Shown: positions 7,165 through 11,225 of the stretch, one piece after another | Layout: every line of letters begins with the position of its first letter | How positions within the stretch are numbered: the first letter of the stretch is position 1 | Assembly: GCA_025458415.1 (NCBI GenBank) | Contig: JALOSN010000061.1 | Coordinates: forward strand, 1 to 11,225 | DNA: 11,225 nt | Direction of reading: 5' to 3' | Origin: Hydrogenophaga sp. | Lineage (GTDB): Bacteria; Pseudomonadota; Gammaproteobacteria; Burkholderiales; Burkholderiaceae_C | Position numbers and translations under genes: made by a program | The notes under the pieces: model-generated | Seen by the model: only the letters and a program-made list of their open reading frames with translations | Databases searched by the model: none | Told to the model about the DNA's origin: nothing

Positions 7165-7212
7165 GGCCGGGCAAACCACCCACGCAGATCCCTGTTTCCT
7201 GGAGACACCATC

Positions 7213-7710
7213 ATGCACGCCCGTTTCGTTTCAAAGGCACTGCCAGTTGCGCTGCTGCTGGTCTTGGCATGCATGCTTGCACCGGCCACCGCTCGAGCCC
7301 AGAGCGACGAAACCAACAGCAGCATCGCGGCCTGCCTCAAGGCATGGGGCAAGCACCCGTTTGGCAACAACCCCGCCTACCGGACCCTGTCGACGTCGGT
7401 GAAGGTGTTCGGTATCGGCCAGGACACGGTGGACAACCAGGTGACGGCCGAACCGGCCCTGGTGCTGATCAACCCGGGCGTCAACGTGATGGGTGGCAGC
7501 CGGATCGAGTTGCTCAACCCTCGGGGCTGGTACTGCATGCGCACCACCGTCAATGTGATGGGCGGCATGGAAATCAAGGTCCACTGCGATGCCCGGCTGG
7601 CACTGACCTCCGACGGCACCACCGTGCTCGGCAACAACCCCGAGAACAAAGGGGTGACGGTGATGGGCTCGACCCGGGTCGAACGGGTCGGCTGCGGTCA
7701 GGCCAGCTGA
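7213..7710 (+). CDS. Secreted repeat-containing protein of unknown function
   Basis: I do not recognise this 165-residue protein. Residues 1-29 are a clear Sec signal peptide (basic HARFVSK, strongly hydrophobic core, ATARA before Q30). The mature protein has four cysteines (41, 108, 125, 161), enough for two disulfides. Short beta-rich units recur: VKVFG (63-67), NVMGG (91-95), NVMGG (114-118), TVLGN (137-141) and TVMGS (149-153). Three of them are spaced exactly 23 residues apart and the last follows at 12. The pattern VMGGxxIxV recalls small beta-solenoids such as bactofilin-like or LiaF/DUF2807-type domains, but this is only a resemblance. GGAG stands 8 bases before the ATG. It is preceded by its own 113-bp gap with a possible promoter, and its stop is 3 bp from the convergent aminotransferase stop. 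Confidence 0.82.
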   Translation: MHARFVSKALPVALLLVLACMLAPATARAQSDETNSSIAACLKAWGKHPFGNNPAYRTLSTSVKVFGIGQDTVDNQVTAEPALVLINPGVNVMGGSRIELLNPRGWYCMRTTVNVMGGMEIKVHCDARLALTSDGTTVLGNNPENKGVTVMGSTRVERVGCGQAS

Positions 7711-7729
7711 GGGTCACACGGCCCTGGCC
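7701..7729. other. Inverted repeat across two convergent stop codons
   Basis: GGCCAG (7701-7706) pairs with CTGGCC (7724-7729); a few extra G-C pairs are possible inside the 17-base loop. It spans the stops of the secreted protein (7708-7710) and the convergent aminotransferase (7714-7716). It might act as a bidirectional 3'-end hairpin, but there is no T-run on either side and the loop is large, so this could be chance in GC-rich DNA. Confidence 0.25.
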
Positions 7730-8916
7730 AGCCGTCCCACCCCTTCACGGATGCGGTCCACACCCACGGTGGCGAAGCTCAGGCGCAGCGTGGCATGGTC
7801 CGGCTGGCTTGCATAGAAGGGCGCTCCCGGCACAAAGGCCACGCCCTGCTCGATCGCCCGTCGGGCCAGCTCAGCGCCGTCAGCCACCTTGCCGCCAGCA
7901 CCCGTCAGACGGGCCCACACAAACAGGCCACCCTGCGGTTGCACAAAGCTGATCGCATCGCCCAGGTCACTGCGGAGCGCATCACCCATGGCGGCGGCCC
8001 GCTCGGCATAGACAGCGCGCACCTTGGCCAGGGTGCCGGGCATGCGACCGGCCTTGAGGTATTGTGCTGCAGTGGCCTGCGCGAAGGTGCTGGTGTGGGC
8101 ATCGCTGAACTGTTTGCACATGGTCGCCTTGGCCAGCAGTTCCGACGGTGCCACCATCCATCCCACGCGCAGACCGGGGGACAGCACCTTGCTCAGGCTG
8201 CCGCAATGCACCAGTCGGTCGCGGCTGCCCTGCACCTGGCCTGAGAGCGCAAGCAGGCTGGGCGGCGGAGCTTCACCGAAGTACAGGTCGCCATACGGGT
8301 CGTCCTCGACAATGAGCACATCGTGCTGCACGGCCAGCTCCAGCACCCGCTTGCGCCGCTCCAGGCTGAGCATGGCCCCGCTGGGGTTGCCAAAGGTGGG
8401 TATCAGGTAGACGAACCTGGGTTGGTGCTCGACGATCAGCCGCTCCAGCGCGTCGGTCTGCACGCCCTCACCATCGACCGGCGCGGTGACCAGCTCGGCA
8501 CCGTACAGGCGAAAGCACTGGATGGTGGCCAGGAAGGTGGGCCCCTCGACAATCACCTTGTCGCCGGGTGACACCAGTGTCTTGCCCAGCAGATCCAGGG
8601 CCTGCTGGCTGCCGGTGGTGACGATCAGGTCGTCTGGCGACACCCCCTGGTTGCCCTTGCTGGCCATGAAGGTCGCCAGCTGCTCGCGCAAGGGCTGGTA
8701 GCCCTCGGTGGCACCATACTGCAGGGCAGCACCGGCCTCCTCGGTCAGCGCATGGTTGACTGCCTCGCGGATGCCCTCCACATCGAACAGGGCGCTGTCG
8801 GGAAAGCCGCCAGCGAAGCTGATGATGCCAGGCTTGCCCAGCAGCTTGAACAATTCGCGGATGGCGGAGGTCTCGACGTTGTTGAGGCGGTCGGCAAAAG
8901 GCATTGAAAAGGGCAT
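7714..8916 (-). CDS. PLP-dependent aminotransferase, class I/II fold type I (LysN / 2-aminoadipate aminotransferase-like)
   Basis: A 400-residue cytoplasmic enzyme with all fold-type-I marks: ISFAGGFPD (about 32-40), YGATEGYQPLREQLA (67-81), the phosphate-binding TTGSQQALDLLGKTL (100-114), PTFGNPSG with Asn177, VEDDPYGDLYF with the pyridine-contacting aspartate (205/206) and Tyr208, and the PLP lysine K243 in GSLSKVLSPGLRVGW. The TLRLSFA near the C terminus carries the arginine that binds the substrate carboxylate. Relatives act on 2-aminoadipate, branched-chain or aromatic amino acids; specificity cannot be read here. There is no N-terminal GntR-type helix-turn-helix, so it is not a MocR regulator. 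ATG 8916 is chosen because homologous sequence starts there; the frame stays open to 9180 within nth. An ATG at 8904 is an alternative start. No strong RBS. It stands alone and is divergent from nth. Confidence 0.92.
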   Translation of the reverse strand: MPFSMPFADRLNNVETSAIRELFKLLGKPGIISFAGGFPDSALFDVEGIREAVNHALTEEAGAALQYGATEGYQPLREQLATFMASKGNQGVSPDDLIVTTGSQQALDLLGKTLVSPGDKVIVEGPTFLATIQCFRLYGAELVTAPVDGEGVQTDALERLIVEHQPRFVYLIPTFGNPSGAMLSLERRKRVLELAVQHDVLIVEDDPYGDLYFGEAPPPSLLALSGQVQGSRDRLVHCGSLSKVLSPGLRVGWMVAPSELLAKATMCKQFSDAHTSTFAQATAAQYLKAGRMPGTLAKVRAVYAERAAAMGDALRSDLGDAISFVQPQGGLFVWARLTGAGGKVADGAELARRAIEQGVAFVPGAPFYASQPDHATLRLSFATVGVDRIREGVGRLARAV

Positions 8917-8946
8917 GGTGGTGTCCGTGTTCGGTTCAAGAATTTC

Positions 8947-8966
8947 GGCGATGCGGCATTGTCGCC
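8947..8966. repeat. Inverted repeat in the aminotransferase/nth divergent region
   Basis: GGCGA (8947-8951) and TCGCC (8962-8966) form an inverted repeat around a 10-base centre, with AATT further out on both sides (8941-8944 and 8967-8970). It lies in the 125-bp divergent gap, 31 bases before the aminotransferase start, so it could be an operator. A TAGACT at 9004-9009 might be the nth -10 element, but no matching -35 is seen. Weak evidence. Confidence 0.25.
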
Positions 8967-9041
8967 AATTCGGCACGCAGGATTTGTGCGATGTTGGCGC
9001 GGCTAGACTGGCAGCCTGTCCCACCCGATCCCACGACGGCC

Positions 9042-9692
9042 ATGCCAGACGCAAAGCCCATGACCCCGGCCCAGATCGAGGCCTTTTTCGCCACCCTGCA
9101 GGCGGCCAACCCGCAACCGGTGACCGAACTGGAGTACACCAGTGTGTTCGAGCTGCTGACGGCCGTTCTGCTGTCGGCACAGGCCACCGACGTGGGGGTC
9201 AACAAAGCCACACGCCGACTGTTTCCCGTGGCCAACACACCGCACAAGATCCTGGCGCTGGGCCTGGACGGGCTGGAGTCCTACATCAAGACCATCGGCC
9301 TGTACCGCAGCAAGGCCAAGCACCTGATGGAGACCTGCCGCCTGCTGGTGGAGCGCCACGGTGGCGAGGTGCCGCGCTCACGCGAGGCGCTGGAAGCGCT
9401 GCCAGGGGTGGGCCGCAAAACAGCCAACGTGGTGCTGAACGTGGCCTTCGGCCAACCGACCATGGCGGTGGACACCCACATATTCAGGGTCGGCAACCGG
9501 ACCGGGCTGGCGATGGGCAAGACCCCGCTGGCGGTGGAACAGGCCTTGCTCAAACGGATACCCGCCAGGTATCTGGTGGACGCTCACCACTGGTTGATCC
9601 TGCATGGTCGCTACGTGTGCCAGGCGCGCAAACCCCTCTGTGGCCGGTGCGCCGTATCAGCCCAGTGCAACTTCCGCCACAAGGCCGGCTGA
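9042..9692 (+). CDS. nth: Endonuclease III
   Basis: A 216-residue DNA glycosylase/AP lyase that removes oxidised pyrimidines in base-excision repair. It aligns without gaps to E. coli Nth (211 residues) over most of its length: AVLLSAQATDVGVNKATRRL, the helix-hairpin-helix LPGVGRKTANV with catalytic Lys126, and VDTHIFRV with catalytic Asp144. The C terminus carries the iron-sulfur ligands C193-x6-C200-x2-C203-x5-C209, so the [4Fe-4S] cluster is intact. The C-terminal tail after the cluster is short. The ATG at 9042 or the one at 9060 may be the start; 9060 gives 210 residues and matches the E. coli N terminus exactly (MTPAQIEAFF), and neither has a clear Shine-Dalgarno site. It converges with nqrM, with 60 bp between the stops and no obvious terminator there. 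Confidence 0.96.
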   Translation: MPDAKPMTPAQIEAFFATLQAANPQPVTELEYTSVFELLTAVLLSAQATDVGVNKATRRLFPVANTPHKILALGLDGLESYIKTIGLYRSKAKHLMETCRLLVERHGGEVPRSREALEALPGVGRKTANVVLNVAFGQPTMAVDTHIFRVGNRTGLAMGKTPLAVEQALLKRIPARYLVDAHHWLILHGRYVCQARKPLCGRCAVSAQCNFRHKAG

Positions 9693-9752
9693 AGTCCGCC
9701 CGCGACCACCTTCGACCGGGTCGTGCGCCCGGCGACAGGACGGCTCACCGGA

Positions 9753-9974
9753 TCAGCTTGGCTTGCTGCCCCTGAGCACGGCCAGCACCTTCTGCTCACC
9801 CTGCTTGCGTTCGCAGGTGTTGGGGTCGCGGCCACACACCCCACACTGCTTCTCCCCCATCAGCGCGGCTGCTCCGCCACAGGAACCTTGCAGCGGCTTG
9901 CCGCGCAGGATCAGGCCGAGCGCCAGCGCGCCGAAAAAGGCCAGGAACAGCAGCAGGGCCAGCAGGATTTCCAT
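9753..9974 (-). CDS. nqrM: Na+-NQR maturation protein NqrM (DUF539)
   Basis: A 73-residue protein with one N-terminal transmembrane helix (about 2-23, ILLALLLFLAFFGALALGLI) and a soluble part with four cysteines: C32 in GSCGG, then C44, C47 and C54 (EKQCGVCGRDPNTC). This matches NqrM, the small membrane protein needed to assemble the iron centre held between NqrD and NqrE; in Vibrio the cysteine in the GSCGG context is the critical one. GGAAAG lies 6 bases before the ATG. It starts 20 bp after the apbE stop and is the last gene of the nqr set, the standard nqrF-apbE-nqrM order. The C-terminal 19 residues after the last cysteine are basic and without recognisable motif. Confidence 0.92.
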   Translation of the reverse strand: MEILLALLLFLAFFGALALGLILRGKPLQGSCGGAAALMGEKQCGVCGRDPNTCERKQGEQKVLAVLRGSKPS

Positions 9975-9994
9975 CGTTGTCTTTCCGGCAGCGG

Positions 9995-11035
9995 TCAGGG
10001 CTGCACCATGTCCAGATAGGGCTGCATGCGGCTGCTCAGCCGCGTGCGGCGCCCCCCATTGTCGTCGTAGACCCAGAAGACCGCCAGCTGGTTCTGTTCG
10101 GCGATGGCCAGGCCACGCTCCTCGTCCAGCACCATGAAGGCGGTGGCCCAGGCATCGGCCAGGGCCACATTGGGCGCGATCACGCTCACCGAAACCGGTG
10201 GCCGGGCCACCGGATAACCGGTGACCGGATCGATCACATGGGAAAAGCGCCGCCCTTCCAGCTCGAAGAAATTGCGGTAGTTACCCGAGGTCGCCAGGGC
10301 GCCTTCGCCCAACTTGACCCGTGCCAGGATACGTCCGCTGACCACCAGGTCTGGCGCCTCGATACCGATACGCCACGGCCCACCGGCCGGGCCCTCCCCC
10401 CGAGTGGCCACTTCACCCCCGATCTCGGCCATGAAGTGTTCCACCCCATGTGAACGGATGACCTCGGCGATCAGGTCGACACCATAGCCCTTGGCGATGG
10501 CGGAGAAATCCAGCCGCAGCGGCTCACGCTTGAGGAGCTGACCGGCGCCAGGCTGTTCAACCGCATCGAACCGTGCGCGCGCAGCCTCGATGGCAGCCGG
10601 GTCGGGCAAACGTGTCAGAGGGTCCCGGGGTTTGGGCCAACCAAAACCCCAGAGATTGACCAGCGCGCCCACCGTCGGGTCGAAAGCGCCTGCGCTGGCG
10701 TGGTGCACCTGCCGAGAAAGAGCCAGCATGTGCTCGAAATCGGCATCTGCCGGCACGAGCTGGCCCACCGGGGCGTCATTGAAGGCCGTGATCAGCGAAT
10801 CGGTGCGGTAGGTCGAGAGGCTGGCGTTGAGTGCCTCCAGGCGGGCATCGACGGCCCTCTGCAAGGCGGCGGCATCGAAGGAGCGGGCGGGCGGGCGGAA
10901 CCGCACGTGGTAGCGCGTACCCATGGTCGCGCCCTCGAACTGCTGGTAGGGCTGCTGGCGGGCACAGCCACCGAGGCCCGCCGCCGCAGCCAGCGGCATC
11001 AGAGCCAGCCAACTGACCGCCCGGCGACGGTGCAT
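9995..11035 (-). CDS. apbE: FAD:protein FMN transferase ApbE
   Basis: A 346-residue lipoprotein. The N terminus has basic residues MHRRR, a hydrophobic core and a lipobox ending L21-G22-G23-C24, so it should be anchored in the membrane facing the periplasm. Family motifs are in order: ATMGTRYHV (about 36-44), SLSTYRTDSLI (72-82), AFDPTVGALVNLWGFGW (117-133), LDFSAIAKGYGVD (175-187), MAEIGGEV (202-209), SGNYRNFF (250-257), SHVIDPVTGYPV (265-276) and DAWATAFMVL with Asp294, a Mg2+ ligand. ApbE moves FMN from FAD to a threonine of NqrB and NqrC; its place directly after nqrF and before nqrM makes those the likely targets. The frame is open upstream to 11134, inside nqrF, but ATG 11035 is the only start that gives the signal peptide. 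It begins 22 bp after the nqrF stop. Confidence 0.95.
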   Translation of the reverse strand: MHRRRAVSWLALMPLAAAAGLGGCARQQPYQQFEGATMGTRYHVRFRPPARSFDAAALQRAVDARLEALNASLSTYRTDSLITAFNDAPVGQLVPADADFEHMLALSRQVHHASAGAFDPTVGALVNLWGFGWPKPRDPLTRLPDPAAIEAARARFDAVEQPGAGQLLKREPLRLDFSAIAKGYGVDLIAEVIRSHGVEHFMAEIGGEVATRGEGPAGGPWRIGIEAPDLVVSGRILARVKLGEGALATSGNYRNFFELEGRRFSHVIDPVTGYPVARPPVSVSVIAPNVALADAWATAFMVLDEERGLAIAEQNQLAVFWVYDDNGGRRTRLSSRMQPYLDMVQP

Positions 11036-11057
11036 GGACAGGCTCTGTCCCGGCGGC

Positions 11058-11225
11058 TCAACCGCCGAAGTCGTCCAGCATGATGTGTTCGTCTTCAACA
11101 CCCAGGTCCTTGAGCATCTTGATGACCGAGGCATTCATCATGGGCGGGCCGCACATGTAGAACTCGCAGTCCTCGGGCGCCGGGTGATCCTTGAGGTAGC
11201 TCTCGTAGACCACGTTGTGGATGAA
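11058..11225 (-). CDS. nqrF: Na+-translocating NADH:quinone oxidoreductase subunit F, C-terminal end (partial)
   Basis: The minus-strand frame from the right edge to a TGA at 11058-11060 gives the last 55 residues. They match the C terminus of NqrF: FIHNVVYESYLKDHP, DCEFYMCGPPMMNASV and the ending LDDFGG. The CGPPMM stretch is the conserved cysteine-containing segment of the NADH-binding ferredoxin-reductase domain. NqrF takes electrons from NADH through FAD and a 2Fe-2S cluster and passes them into the sodium-pumping Nqr complex. The FAD and 2Fe-2S domains, and presumably nqrA to nqrE, lie past the right edge. Confidence 0.93.
   Translation of the reverse strand, partial: FIHNVVYESYLKDHPAPEDCEFYMCGPPMMNASVIKMLKDLGVEDEHIMLDDFGG

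Noticed and set aside
9693..9752. Possible terminator between the convergent nth and nqrM genes
   Set aside because: Short GC-rich complementary pieces exist (for example CGACC/GGGTCG), but no stable stem followed by a T-run on either strand.

Overview
The window is high-GC, densely coded chromosomal DNA that looks like a betaproteobacterium, probably Burkholderiales (Comamonadaceae-like). This is inferred from protein character (a DbpA helicase tail next to a DUF1439 protein, XerD, a TAXI-type TRAP system with DUF1850, and Na+-NQR genes) and from overall composition; no rRNA or marker gene fixes the taxon. I see no insertion sequence, prophage, tRNA, CRISPR array or clear transfer signature. 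Every open stretch without a gene is shorter than about 155 bases.

Left part: the last 56 codons of a DbpA-type RNA helicase run in from the left edge, followed on the same strand by a small exported DUF1439 protein. This gene converges with xerD (minus strand). xerD is divergent from a five-gene plus-strand stretch (1847-7099): a TAXI-family TRAP solute-binding protein, a fused TRAP permease (DctQ-like plus DctM-like), a DUF1850 protein, an AEC-family (auxin efflux carrier type) transporter and a short NAD(P)-binding Rossmann protein. The first three form one uptake module: binding protein, membrane transporter, and a small partner commonly found beside TAXI transporters. The 151-bp gap between the binding protein and the permease holds three successive GC-rich hairpins, the last resembling an intrinsic terminator, which suggests partial termination and more binding protein than permease.

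Middle: a separately promoted small secreted protein (7213-7710) that I do not recognise. It has a signal peptide, four cysteines in the mature part and a V-M/L-G motif recurring every 23 residues, suggestive of a small beta-solenoid. Its stop codon lies 3 bp from the end of the convergent gene for a fold-type-I PLP aminotransferase (LysN/2-aminoadipate type). That gene is divergent from nth (endonuclease III).

Right part: a minus-strand set, nqrF (C-terminal end only) - apbE - nqrM, the 3' end of a Na+-translocating NADH:quinone oxidoreductase operon. ApbE attaches FMN to Nqr subunits and NqrM is the small cysteine-containing maturation factor, so the operon carries its own assembly functions. 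The remaining nqr genes should lie past the right edge.

Most of the window is ordinary. The parts most worth a second look are the hairpin cluster inside the TRAP operon, the unrecognised repeat-containing secreted protein with a palindrome over its promoter region, and the DUF1850 partner protein.
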